Below, one piece after another: positions 10,651 through 20,720 of a stretch of DNA of 64,000 nt; position 1 is the first letter of the stretch, and every line of letters begins with the position of its first letter. Source of the stretch: Agelaius tricolor. Taxonomy: Eukaryota; Chordata; Aves; Passeriformes; Icteridae. The stretch lies in contig JALJCS010000053.1 of the NCBI GenBank assembly GCA_023055355.1, positions 2,614,501-2,678,500 of the forward strand, read 5' to 3'. The notes below the pieces were generated by a model that did not search any database, was not told the origin of the DNA, and worked only from the letters and a program-made list of their open reading frames with translations. Both the position numbers and the translations under genes were made by a program.

Positions 10651-11483
10651 GGCTGCGGGAGGGGCGGAGGGAGGCCGCGGCTGGTGGTCAAAGCCCTGAG
10701 GGGGCGGAGGGGGGCGGGGCCAGAGCAGGAGGAGGGGGCGGGGCCAGGGCAGGAGGGGGGGGGCAGGGGGAGGGTGCAGGGAGGGCAGGTTTCGGGGGCG
10801 GGGTGTTCCGAGCAGAATGGGTTGTTGGGAGAGCGAAAAGGATTGTGGGAAGAAGAAGAAACAGGCATGGCCATGTGGTATCCACCATTATGGTCCGGGG
10901 AAGTTACCTGAAGCGGATCGGGGGTACAAAGGCGGGCACTAAGATTGTGGGACGGGGTATCACCACTTGGGGAAGCAGGGGGAAGGGTGGGGTCCCGGGG
11001 AGTTTGGCCAGAACTGTCCAGGTTGGAGACAGGGAGCTTCTGAGGAAAGCTAGGGAGTGTAGCTTTCTTCAGAATGTCTCGGGTCGGGGCTGGGGGTGAG
11101 GAAAGAGGGTTAGGAGAGGGACAACATAACTTGGAGGGGGGTAGATCAGGTTCCTGGGAAGCAGAGGTGTTGAAACTGTTCCCGGATGGCTGTTCCTGCA
11201 TCTTTGAATTAGATTTTACAACATTTCTTATCTGCATGGCTAAAAAAGCAAACTTTGACGGAGATTTGTCACCCGACTTCCCTGCTCTCAATAACTCATT
11301 ACCAATTTTGTCCCAAAAAGCCAAATCACTAATATTTTCAGTTGATACATCGGGAAAATGAAGGAACAACCATCTAACAAATTGTTTAACATCTGTTTTT
11401 GAAAATCGGATTTTTTCACTCTTAAGAAAATTCAAAAGATGATAGTAGACACCTTTGTGAGATACAGAAAGCTTAGCACCCAT
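10626..11483 (-). CDS. gag: ERV1 Gag, matrix and proline-rich part
   Basis: 285 codons starting MGAKLS, so Gly2 fits N-terminal myristoylation. An all-helical matrix-like region (about residues 1-95) is followed by a long Pro/Ser-rich linker. The frame ends at a stop at 10626, while the capsid continues in another frame; a single frameshift near 10640 accounts for this. The linker is encoded by C-rich DNA on this strand, including a nine-G plus-strand run near 10756, which is vulnerable to slippage or assembly error. Confidence 0.88.
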   Translation of the reverse strand: MGAKLSVSHKGVYYHLLNFLKSEKIRFSKTDVKQFVRWLFLHFPDVSTENISDLAFWDKIGNELLRAGKSGDKSPSKFAFLAMQIRNVVKSNSKMQEQPSGNSFNTSASQEPDLPPSKLCCPSPNPLSSPPAPTRDILKKATLPSFPQKLPVSNLDSSGQTPRDPTLPPASPSGDTPSHNLSARLCTPDPLQVTSPDHNGGYHMAMPVSSSSHNPFRSPNNPFCSEHPAPETCPPCTLPLPPPSCPGPAPSSCSGPAPLRPLRALTTSRGLPPPLPQPALRLPGQ

Positions 11484-11900
11484 TGTAGCTATGATTTTAA
11501 ATTTTGTATCTCAAATTTCACCAACCCAGGTGGGGGGGGAGAGAAAAAAAAGGCCTGCAGCTGGCAGCCTCCCAAAAATAGAGAAAAGAAACTTTGGCTC
11601 TCCCCTGCGAGCCTGAAAACAAAGGCAGGGAAACACCCCCCTCCCAAAGAGGGGAGAAACAGGAGAAAGGTAAAACTTACCAATCCAGCTGTAGGACAGG
11701 AAAACGGGAGGTCCTGGGATGGTGACTTCTACCTGAAACTGACTTTTGAGGGTACTTCAAAAGCTACCAGTTTCCTCCACAGGAGAGCAACTCACTAAAA
11801 CGGAGTGTGTTCTTCTGAGGTAGCTTGCCAGCCAAAGGCTTTGCGAACAGTCTGAAAGAATGTCCAAGCCCCGTCCGTGAGCTCTGAGGATGGTCCCAGA
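11484..11900 (-). other. ERV1 5' leader with candidate splice donor
   Basis: Untranslated leader between the primer-binding site and gag. It includes a strong donor-like TG|GTAAGT at 11675-11680 on the minus strand, a reasonable candidate for the donor of spliced env mRNA. It also contains purine- and poly-A-rich stretches. The packaging signal was not identified. Confidence 0.6.
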
Positions 11901-11918
11901 GCCGCACGTTGGTCGCCA
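11901..11918 (-). promoter_or_regulatory. ERV1 primer-binding site, tRNA-Lys type
   Basis: The minus strand reads TGGCGACCAACGTGCGGC, three bases downstream of the LTR end. It differs at two positions from the tRNA-Lys(1,2) primer-binding consensus used by several betaretroviruses. Confidence 0.8.
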
Positions 11919-11921
11919 AGC

Positions 11922-12579
11922 TGTCTCGGTCCCTCTGCAAGCCTCTCAAAGAACCCTGAGCCAGTCCCAAGTCGGCAGACACCGGGGAGTTCAGCCCCGA
12001 CATGCCCGACAGCAGGGAGACACTCTCTGTGCCCCGAGGGTACTGAGGGCACCTAGGCTGGTTGCCTTCGCTGCAGCAGAGACAGCAGAGACATCGGTAG
12101 AAGAGAAGGGGCCGACTCTCAGCAGGGGTTAATCCAAGGTTTTATTAGGATCCCGAAGGAGCTCCTGCACCTCAGGGGGCTTCCTGCCGAGAGCCCCGGG
12201 AGATGTCCCAAGGTCACATTTAAAGGGAGGTGGAAACCAAAAGTAGATAACATTTTACCAACCAATAGGTATCTCTGAGGGATGGGTGCTGGGGGATAGA
12301 CATATAAAACAGCGTATAGGGCAGGGCTTGGGGGGCTGACCCCTGGCCTCTGGCTAATCACTTGACGACTTGGACCGAAACTTCTGGATGGGGGGGATGG
12401 GATGCTGAGTGATTGACAGAGAGCCAGGGTGGGGGTTTGGGGATGATCTCATCCTGGGAGAGGAATTACACAGGTAAAGGGAGGGGGGTACAGTCTGGGA
12501 TAAACCATTTGGGAAAAATATGGGAATACAAAACACAACTACTTCAAAGTATTACAAAATATAAAAACGCACTACAACA
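11922..12579 (-). mobile_element. ERV1 5' LTR
   Basis: 658 bp with TG...CA ends on the minus strand. Homologous to 3914-4572 along its full length. It would carry the ERV1 promoter and is followed on the outside by the ATCTC duplication at 12580-12584. Confidence 0.92.
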
Positions 12580-12584
12580 ATCTC

Positions 12585-12852
12585 ATTGACCTTTCTCAGC
12601 TCATGGAGCAATCTCCAAGAACCGGAAGTCTTCTTATGAATGACAAAAACTGGGCAATTCCAGGACTGTTTGTAGGTTTGATGTGGCCTTTTTGTAGTAT
12701 ATATTTACTAATTTTTTGAGAATATTCAATTTTTTCTGCTCAAGAGACCATTGATCAATCCAAATTGGCTGATTGGTTTTCCATGGTAATTTCAGAGTGG
12801 CAGGCGTTGCTGTGGTTTTTGTCAAAAATCCACTTCTATCTTCGCTCCCCAC
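12585..12852 (-). pseudogene. pol: ERV4 pol, reverse transcriptase N-terminus
   Basis: The minus-strand frame 12852-12634 has an RT finger region (LPWKTNQPIW followed by an LNILKKLV helix). Sequence resembling the NSPVFV strand continues to the ERV1 insertion point. It continues across ERV1 into 3913-3600. Several stops and frame changes mark it as an old, dead copy. Confidence 0.7.
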
Positions 12853-13480
12853 TGGGACAACACGTCTCTCCCCCGTACTGTGATGGGCTTCTGCACCACG
12901 AAGGGACGGATGGTTGCCATCCTTGCCTTGGGACCTGTAACAGTAATCATGAGTTCACTTTGCAGACACAAGATAGCTCCTCCAATTCCTGTGAGAGCAC
13001 CCATGGCTGTCACCAAATTCCAATTGCACAGCCGGGATGCACAAGAAATCACAGTGATGTCTGCCCCTGTGTCCAGCATACCTGCAATATGAACAGTTTG
13101 ACCAAGGTGTGTTAAACTGCACGTCAGCTCTAGCCCTTCATTGCTGACATGTTTTATCCAAAGGACATTGGGCACCGGGCCAGAACTTTCAAAAGGCATT
13201 TCTCAGCATACAACTTGCTTATTTCTGGTCATTGGTAATGCAATAGCAATAGCTATTGTCATTTTTGGTTCAATTACCATTGGAGCATTGTAAGCAAGAG
13301 TTGAAATCATCAGCTCTTCATTACACTTTGCTGAGATGATAACTGGAAAAACTGAAAGTCCAAGAATTTTATTACTGTCCTTGCCTATAATGAAAAAGTC
13401 TTGTCTTTGTTGTGAAGTAACAATAACTCCTGTGGGAATGCATTAATGGCAAAAGTTTTTAAAAAATATATTATTTTGGA
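12822..13480 (-). pseudogene. pro: ERV4 pro: dUTPase-like remnant and protease
   Basis: The frame 13199-12822 (125 codons) contains the retropepsin motif LDTGAD and a GRDVL motif near the end. The minus-strand sequence between about 13480 and 13200 has a dUTPase-like end (an AIAIALP strand) in a broken frame. The domain order dUTPase-like then protease is as in ERV1, so ERV4 is also betaretrovirus-like, but clearly divergent from ERV1 and ERV2. Confidence 0.7.
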
Positions 13481-13485
13481 ATTTG

Positions 13486-13902
13486 CTAGGTCACGTTGTG
13501 CCCCTGGAGGTAATAAGTTGGGGTTGCTTGGGAGATTGCTGGTGATTTCACAGATTGCATCTGGCCCAGGTTTTCCCCAGGTACCTTCAAGTTGTTTGAA
13601 TGTACTTGTGATTGAGCTGCCATCATTTGTTTCTTCACGTGACTGCACTGCGCGCTCTTGTTTGGGTTTCCCATCCGAGGTTTTCCATCTCTCTCAAATC
13701 TGGAGTGGCAAACATTGGCAAAATGCCTTCCTTTCCTGCACCGAGGGCAAACATTGGGTGGTTTTGAATTTTTTGTAACCTCAGGACAGTCCTTTTTCAA
13801 ATGTCCAAGCATATGACAGTGAAAACATGGGCCTTTAATCAATTTGCAAAGCAGTGAGGTTTTTCTCAATAGCTTTTGTTTGCCTTTCAAGGGCTTTTGC
13901 AA
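13486..13902 (-). pseudogene. gag: ERV4 gag, nucleocapsid with two zinc knuckles
   Basis: 138 codons with two CCHC boxes, CFHCHMLGHLKKDC and CPRCRKGRHFANVC, both with full CX2CX4HX4C spacing. Two knuckles differ from the single knuckle of ERV1 and ERV2 and place ERV4 in another betaretrovirus-like lineage. A Gln-rich tail follows. The gag frame upstream is interrupted by the solo LTR at 14018-14510. Confidence 0.75.
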
Positions 13903-14017
13903 GCTGTTACCCCAGCATATTAGCTTGCATCCTAGCTACATGTCAAGGTGTGCCCAGCTTACTACAAGCAGACAGCATTTGGGGAACTGTGGGGAGTTGT
14001 TCTGAGAGAGCTAAAAT

Positions 14018-14510
14018 TGTTAGCGTTCAGAAACACGTAACATGGAGTGATTATATGCAGCTGCTTTTATTGAAGAGCTCTGAGTGTCAGGGGTACAGAC
14101 CCAAATCTGACTCTGACATGGGTTCAGGATGAACACATTTTTATACCCTTATTGTTATATAACTGCCTATTATTATTGAACTTCTATTGTTCTGTTGTAT
14201 ACATTGATTTCATCCAAGCATGGATTTTGGAATTTCCATCAAACCAACCCCCAAACATAATTTCTCATGATTCTTGTTATGATTCAACAATAATTATTCC
14301 AATTACCAAACAATCATTGCATTTATCAATCATATAATTTATCATAGTCATTAAATGATTATACAGGTGCAGTTTCACATGATCCAGTAAAGCCTAACAT
14401 TTTCCCAGGGCCTACTGTAACATTTTCCCAGGGCCTTCCAGGCCCAACCTTTCTTTCCAGGCCCCCTGAATATCCCATGATTTTAGAAACATTTAATTCC
14501 TATACTATCA
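14018..14510 (-). mobile_element. Solo LTR inside ERV4 gag
   Basis: A 493-bp insertion between two halves of the ERV4 capsid/nucleocapsid frame. It has TG...CA ends on either strand reading (plus TGTTAGCG...ACTATCA). A minus-strand AATAAAAGC near 14066-14074 supports minus orientation. A clear target duplication was not seen, probably because of age. No internal coding sequence is present. Confidence 0.65.
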
Positions 14511-15967
14511 AAGCGACTTTTTTACAATAATCGTTTGCGTTTGCAAAAGCGAGGCTTTTAATTAAAACTGGATGGGCTGCCTCATCCAGACATTGCCTCT
14601 GAACAGCCTGGATTAAACAATCCAGAAAAGAGCCATAGGATTCAGTTTCTCCTTGCCAAATCAGAGAATAGGCATTCTCATCAGTTCCCACAGGCTGTAC
14701 AGTTAAAAGGGCCCTCCAAGCTGCTTTCTTAATATCTCCAAGCACAGCCCAAGACAAAGCCTCAGCCTGGTCTTTGTCTCTGTCATTTGGAGCATCACCA
14801 GCTAATACACCAGCTGTGAGCTGAGCATTAGGACCACCAGCGTAACTCTCCACCAATTTGTTAAGATGCTTTCACCATTCTAAATCCCATAAAATATACT
14901 ACGAGTTTGTCAAAATCATCAGAGGAGATATCATTACAATCTGATGGTGTTAGGTCATAAGAGTCAAATCTACTTTTCACCACATAGTTAAAATACAGGG
15001 AACTCAAGCCACCATCTTTGATTTCTTTCCTTAACTCTTTGATATCATAATGTGAGACGGGCTCCCATCTGGGGTTAGCATTATTCCTTCCATACCTCAC
15101 TGCATTACAAGCAAGTCTCCGTTAGGTGAATTGACATCTTATCTCAGCCCAATCAGCCAGTCTCTTTGAATTCTTTCCCAAATCAAAATCAGGTAGACCA
15201 AGCTCCCTTTCTGGTTTTGCAGGACCGGCAGCTAAAAGGTTAACATCTTCTTCTGAAGACTCACTGGAATCACTAGAGTTACTGTTCTCCTTCTCCCCCA
15301 TGACCTCATAAATCACAGACTGTCTCTGAGGAATTTCAAGGTGACCAGAGCCTGTTTGCTTTGTAATGTTACCAGAGAAATCATCCTCCCTTTTGCTAGC
15401 AGAGACACCGGTACTGAGAAATTTTCCCCTCTTTCTCTCCTCCTCCTTTTTCTCACAAGTGGCAAAGAGTTCTCGTTCTGGAGGGGCAAAGGGGGGACCC
15501 TGACACGGCTCGGAAAATGGTGAAAGTTGGGGGCACATCGCCGTGGTAGGGGTGGAGGTGTCACAGCCCCAGGCTGAATGTCAGGGTCTTGAGTTACAGC
15601 TGAAGCAGAGGGGGACCTGGGGACTCAGCCTGAGTGTCAGGGGTAGGCGCAGATGCAGCTGAGGAAGTGGAGGGTTTAGTAGAAAGTTTAAACATATCAA
15701 TCATGGTAGGATACACCAGATGCAACTTAGCAGCTGTTTGATCTCTGTTTATGGTAAAATCATTGTATAGTTTCAGTCCTAATAGTTCCCAAAGAGGGAG
15801 TGAAAACACGGAAGCTTCATCCCAGCTGGAAACTGCTTCTGAATGCATAATAGTAAGTCATTTAACTCAGTTTTTAAAACGTTACAAGAATTAGATTTGA
15901 CCAGATCTTTAAGGTTTTTATAAACATCTACATCTCTAGGCAAATTGGACATCTTGTGTCCTATCAT
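14511..15967 (-). pseudogene. gag: ERV4 gag, matrix to capsid
   Basis: A broken chain of minus-strand frames: 15967-15779 and 15848-15594 (matrix-like N-terminus), 15538-15122 (Ser/Glu-rich linker), 15100-14861 (capsid N-terminal domain) and 14856-14500 (capsid with the QGETESYGSFLDCL major-homology-like segment). Frameshifts separate them. Homology to ERV1 gag is weak, which fits a different lineage. Confidence 0.6.
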
Positions 15968-16300
15968 GCTCCCTGAGGCTTATCTGATCTTGAACAACAG
16001 GCAAGTATTGTCAGATCTCTGTCCTGATCGAGCCAGCAATGAGGGTAGAAATCCAACTTCTCTCTTCTTGCAGGAATTATAATCTCAGGATTCGCACTTC
16101 TTTCAGCAGCACTTTACAAAAATTACCTCGGGTCTTTCCTACAAGTCAGACACATTTGCCAATTTATCTGCCTCAGCTGGGGCACCAATATCTTGGACAA
16201 TACCCAACAAATTATGTCACTTTTTGAGAATGTTTAGTTTCTCCTGAATGATAAAGAGACCATCTTTCTGGTATTTAATCTGGTAAGCTTCCTCTATATG
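15968..16300. other. ERV4 leader and junction to ERV5
   Basis: Probably the gag leader of ERV4 on the minus strand, followed near 16217-16262 by a minus-strand segment with an LNILKK motif like the ERV4 RT finger helix. That would make it a displaced second pol fragment. No 5' LTR for ERV4 or ERV5 could be placed here, so the junction is rearranged. Confidence 0.35.
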
Positions 16301-17880
16301 GCCTGCAGCTTCTCTAGAATAAGAGCTGAGATGTCCAGAGGAGCTGATGAGAACCCTGACCCAGAAGCAGACACAGGCGTGGAAAATCCTGAGTGGTGTG
16401 GAGAATGAAAAAATATAGGCCGAACCCTGAAAGAATTTTCTGATCCTGTAGACTGAGATTTTCCACGTGAACAAATCAAGAACCCAGCTGAGGTGGGGAA
16501 ATACCTGAAAGAGAAGTGCCATGATGACTCTAAGGAGAAAAGGCTCATTGCAATAAGCTGAGCCCTGGCCTATGCTTATTGCTCTCTGTCAGATACTGTA
16601 GGGCAGAAGACAAAGGCAGGAAGGCAAGGAGATAAAGCAGCAGCTACCACAGTCACTCAGGTTGCAGCCAACAGCCCAGGCTCAAAGCCAGCAGCCAAAC
16701 CAGATAGTGAGCCTAAGGCACTGGCAATTGCTGCAGGAAAGAAGCACACGAGCAAAACCAATCGGCCAGTGACCAACGATGATGATCCAGAGGAAAGACC
16801 CTCAAAACCAATTACTGATACAAAAGTCAAAGTTAACACAACTGACACAGCATCAGAAGCCACTATTGAGTCCTATTCCCTGGAAGACCTTCGTGGCTAA
16901 GAAAGGATTACACTCGAAGACCTGATGAGTCCATAATTAGTTGATTAGTCCATCTCTAAGATGCTGCAAGTGAAGCTACAGTTTTAGATGGTAGTGAAGT
17001 GAGGCATTTAAGATCCCTGTCACATGATCCTGTCATTGACCAAAGAATGATGAGGGGGGCTAACCCTCAGAGCCTCTGGGCATGGGTCCTGGGAAGTGTA
17101 GCACAAAGATACCTGTGTGCAGACCATCTCTATTTGCAGCAAACCCAGTGGAAAACCACAGAACAAGAGATTCAGTGCTTGAAAGAAATGGCAGTGGCAG
17201 AGATTGTCTTCTCAGATGACGTAAACACTGTAAATGCAGACTTAGTACCACGCACCTCTGTGATGTACGACTTAGGCCACAAGAATACACTTCTGCTTTA
17301 GCAATAATGAAGCAAGATGACAGTTAGGAGACTGTGCTTGATATGGCAAAGAAACTCTGAGCATATGCAGATGCTGTACGTGGCCCAACACATGCCAGAA
17401 TCACAGCGGTAGAAACATGTCTGCACAAATTAGAAGACAACATGGAGAATCACAAGAAACTGAGGGAAGAGATTAAAGAGAGCTTTCTCCAAATCTTGGC
17501 AGTACAGATCAGAAGTTCTAGTACCCAATGCAGATGTTCCCAGCATGGAGAGAGAAGGTACACCCCACGAGCTGAGCTGTGCATCTTCCTGTGTGATTGT
17601 GGAGAAAACATGGGGAGATGGGATGGAAAACCTACTGCTGCTCTGGCACAATGAGTGCATCAAGTGAAGACTCAGAGAAGAAGTTCCAAAAGACAAGCAG
17701 CTCCAGTAACCAGTAACTGAACTGTCATATATGATGATAATGACAATATTTTCCATCCTCTTGAAAGAACCTCCACCACATATGCCCAAGGAAAAAAGCA
17801 TAACCAGGCTTAGAGGGGCCCTGCTTCTAGCCAGGTAGAGGCTAAGGAAAACCGTGTTTTTTGGACTGTGTAGATTCGTT
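16300..17880 (+). pseudogene. gag: ERV5 gag, hypermutated
   Basis: A Gag-like plus-strand region with an Ala/Lys/Thr-rich linker (about 16600-16870). It is broken by stops that sit where Trp codons are expected: TGA at 16406 and 16559 in one frame, TGA at 16942 and TAA at 16957 in another. The longest clean stretch is 16999-17301. The 5' end and 5' LTR are missing. Attribution to gag rests on its position before protease and on composition; no zinc knuckle was identified. Confidence 0.55.
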
Positions 17881-18180
17881 AGCCTGGCACATCTGAACCA
17901 CAAGAATACAAAGCTTTGGTCGACACTAGTGCGCAGTGCACATTAATCCCATCGAGACATGTAGAGACAGAGTCTGTTTTTATTGCTGGTGTGACAGGGA
18001 GATCACAAGATTTTACTTTAGTAGAAGCTGAGATGAGCCTGACTAAAAATGAGTAGAAGAAACACCCTATTGTGACTGGCCCAGAGGCCCCATGCATTTT
18101 AGGCATAAACTTCCTCTGAAGTAAGTATTTCAAAGACCCAAAGAGACTCAGATGGGCATTTAGAATAGCTACTGTAGAAA
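17881..18180 (+). pseudogene. pro: ERV5 protease, hypermutated
   Basis: A frame through 17922-17933 encodes DTSA where retropepsins have DTGA; a single G-to-A change of GGT to AGT explains it. A PIVTGPEAPCILGIN-like segment ends the domain. In-frame TAG at 18054 and TGA at 18117 lie at positions where Trp is expected. It feeds directly into reverse transcriptase without a frame change. Confidence 0.7.
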
Positions 18181-19427
18181 CAAAAGGCATCAAGCAGTTG
18201 AACAGCTTGCTGGGACTGTCAGAAAATCCATCTGCAGTAAGACTCCTGAAAGCAGAAGAGCAACGAGTGCCAACTGCCACCTTGACAGTGCACCGCCGAC
18301 AGTACCGAACAAATCGAGATGCCGTGATCCCCATCCACAGAATGACCCGTAAGCTAGAGAGCCAAGGGGTGATCAGCAAAACCCACTCACCCTTCAACAG
18401 CCCCATTTGGCCTGTGTGTAAATCTGAAGGAGAATAGAGATTGGCAGTAGACTACTGTGCATTGAATGAAGTGACTCCACCACTGAGCACCGCCATGCTG
18501 GACATGCTGGAACTGCAGTATGAGCTGGAGTCCAAGGCAGCAAAGTAGTATGCCACTATTGACATTGCTAATGCATTTTTCTCCATTCCTCTGGCAGCAG
18601 AATGCAAGCCTCAGTTTGCTTTCACCTGGAGAAGCGTGCAGTACACCTGGAACCGACTGCCCCAAGAATGGAAGCACAGTCCTAACCATCTGCCATGGAC
18701 TGATCCAGAGTGCACTAGAAAAGGATGAGGCTCCAGAACATCTGCAATATATTGATGACATCATTGTGTGAGAGAAGATGGCAGCAGAAGTGTTTGAGAA
18801 AGGAGACAAAATCCTCCAGATTCTCCTGAAAGCCAGGTTCCCCATCAAGAAGAGCAAAGTCAAGAGACCTTCTCAAGAGATCCAGTTTCTGAGAGTGAAG
18901 TGGCAAGATGGATGACATCAGATTCCCACCGATGTCATCAACAAGATCACAGCAATGTCTCCACCATCCAGCAAAAAGGAAACACAAGCTTTCCTAAGCG
19001 GCATAAGTTTTTGGAAGCTGCATATTCCTGAGTACAGGCAGATTGTGTGCCCTCTCTACCTAGTCACCTGTAAGAAGAACACTTTCCACTGGGGCCCTGA
19101 GCAGCAACAAGCCTTCATCCAGATCAAGCAAGAGATCGCTCATGCAGTAGCCCTTGGCCCAGTCCAGATGAGACCAGAAGTGAAGAATGTGCTCTACTCT
19201 GCAGCCGAGAACCATGGTTTGTCCTGGAGCCTTTGACAGAAAGTGCCTGAGGAGACTCGGAGTCGACCACTAAGATTTTAGAGTTGAAGCTACAGAAAGT
19301 CTGAAGCCAACTATATTCCAACAGAGAAAGAAATTTTAGCAGCCTATGAAAGAGTCCAAGCTGCCTCAGAGGTAATAGACACTGAAGCACAACTCCTTCT
19401 GGCACCCCGACTACCAGTACTGGAGTA
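18181..19427 (+). pseudogene. pol: ERV5 reverse transcriptase, hypermutated
   Basis: The RT fingers (SPFNSPIWPV), palm and YIDD catalytic motif (about 18749-18760) are recognisable, followed by the connection domain to 19427. Stops at 18435 (TAG) and 18546 (TAG) lie in one frame; 18769 and 18913 (TGA) lie in another after a one-base insertion near 18683. YIDD and the PTICHGLI segment suggest a class III (ERV-L-like) element rather than the class II of ERV1-ERV4. Interrupted on the right by a solo LTR. Confidence 0.75.
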
Positions 19428-20024
19428 TGTTGCAGTGTGATGCCATTTCCTGTTTCAGCTAACCCAGTAGTTTCCCAGGTGTGGCAATACCTTCTCCCTT
19501 CCCCTCCCCCTTGCCTCCTTGCTAAGTGCTGTCAGTCAATCTTATCATTCCAGCAGGGGCGTCCTGTGATTGGCAAAAGTTCAAAAGATGCCCCTCAGCC
19601 CTGGGGTCATTGGCTCCTCCAAGTGTCATTGTCCCCTGAGCCTTCCCCCCCTCCCACCTGGTTGGTGGCTCACCTGTCCCTTCCCTCCCCCTGCCCCCAA
19701 GCTTAAAAGACATGGAGACCATGCGGTCAGGTTTCTGTGGAGCTGTTACAAGATTCAGACATATGTGACTTTGGAATAAACTCTGGATTAAACCCCCTGC
19801 AGAATCCGTCTCCCTTTCCTCTTCACGTAGCCTGGAGCCTTTCCACCAGAGGTAAACTGAGTTTCTACCATGCCTGGACTTGTTCCGAGTGCCTAACTTC
19901 AACTTCCAGCCAGCCAAAGGGGTCTCTGAGGTGAAATACCACAGCTGCCGCCTTTGGCTCAGCAGCAAGGGTCAGACGAGCCCAGGCACATTCCACCTGG
20001 TAATATCGGGATAATATTCCAATA
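19428..20024 (+). mobile_element. Solo LTR of the ERV2/ERV3 family inside ERV5 pol
   Basis: 597 bp, starting TGTTGCAG and ending CCAATA, flanked by the 5-bp duplication GAGTA (19423-19427 and 20025-20029). It has a TTAAAAG TATA-like box near 19702 and AATAAA near 19774. It aligns along its length with the ERV2 LTRs in opposite orientation. It arose by insertion of a provirus into ERV5 followed by LTR-LTR recombination. Confidence 0.9.
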
Positions 20025-20720
20025 GAGTAGGTGTTCAAAGCAAAGATTCCCTCTACACACCATGCCAGCAGTGCTACATAGAGCAAATAGATTGCTCTTA
20101 TCACACAGTGCGCCCGTATTGGAAAACTGAATCACCCTGAAATTCTGGAAATAATTACAAACTGTCCAGAAGGTGAAAACTTTGGTCTTGCTGATGAAGA
20201 GGAACAAGAAGTGACACGTGCTGAAGAAGCTCCACCATACAACCAACTGCCAGAGGAAGAAACACGATACGCTCTTTTTACTGATGGTTCTTTCTTGCCA
20301 CATTGTGGGAATGAAACAAAAATAGAAAGCAGCCGTATAGAGCCCCACACGACAAGTTGCAGAGGCCACTGAAAGAGAAGGTGAATCAAGCCAACTTGCT
20401 GAACTCAAAGCTGTTCAACTGGCCCTGGACATTGCTCAGAGAGAGAAGTAGCCAAAGCTCTACCTCTACACTGATTCATAGATAGTAGCCAATGCTCTGT
20501 AGAGATAGCAGGAGAGGTAGAAAGAGACTAACTAGCAGCGTAGAAGAAAACCAGTTTAGGCTGCTGATGAGTGGAAAGCCATTGCTACCAGAGTAAAGAA
20601 GCTACCTGTGAAAGTCCGCCATGTAGATGCCCATATCCCCAAGAGGAGAGCCAATGAAGAGCACCAAAACACAATGAGCAGGTAGACCAGGCTGCAAAGA
20701 TAGAAGTGTTCAAGATAGAC
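20025..20720 (+). pseudogene. pol: ERV5 RNase H, hypermutated
   Basis: The frame starting at positions equal to 1 modulo 3 carries the RNase H TDS motif near 20470-20478. In 125 bp it has seven TAG stops (20449, 20479, 20500, 20506, 20518, 20533, 20557) and only one intact TGG (20572). Each TAG is one G-to-A step from Trp. A frameshift follows near 20680. Confidence 0.8.

Larger units (their letters stand above)
3914..12579 (-). mobile_element. ERV1: near-complete betaretrovirus-like provirus
   Basis: Minus-strand provirus in the order 5' LTR (11922-12579), Lys-type primer-binding site, leader, gag, pro (dUTPase-like plus protease), pol, env, polypurine tract, 3' LTR (3914-4572). Flanked by ATCTC duplications. 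The two LTRs differ at roughly 10 of 659 positions, so the insertion is young. Gag-pro-pol is of betaretroviral (class II, ERVK-like) type, whereas the Env transmembrane subunit carries the immunosuppressive-like motif and CX6CC of alpha/gamma type. Coding is nearly intact. The breaks are one gag frameshift, a pro/pol frame change, one env stop codon and two altered zinc-binding residues. Confidence 0.93.

Noticed and set aside
10620..11099. Plus-strand Gly/Arg-rich 159-codon frame
   Set aside because: Antisense shadow of the Pro-rich gag linker.
20449..20560. Amber codon reassignment or readthrough in ERV5
   Set aside because: Stops include TGA and TAA at the same kind of position and other genes in the window use normal stops; G-to-A editing explains all three.
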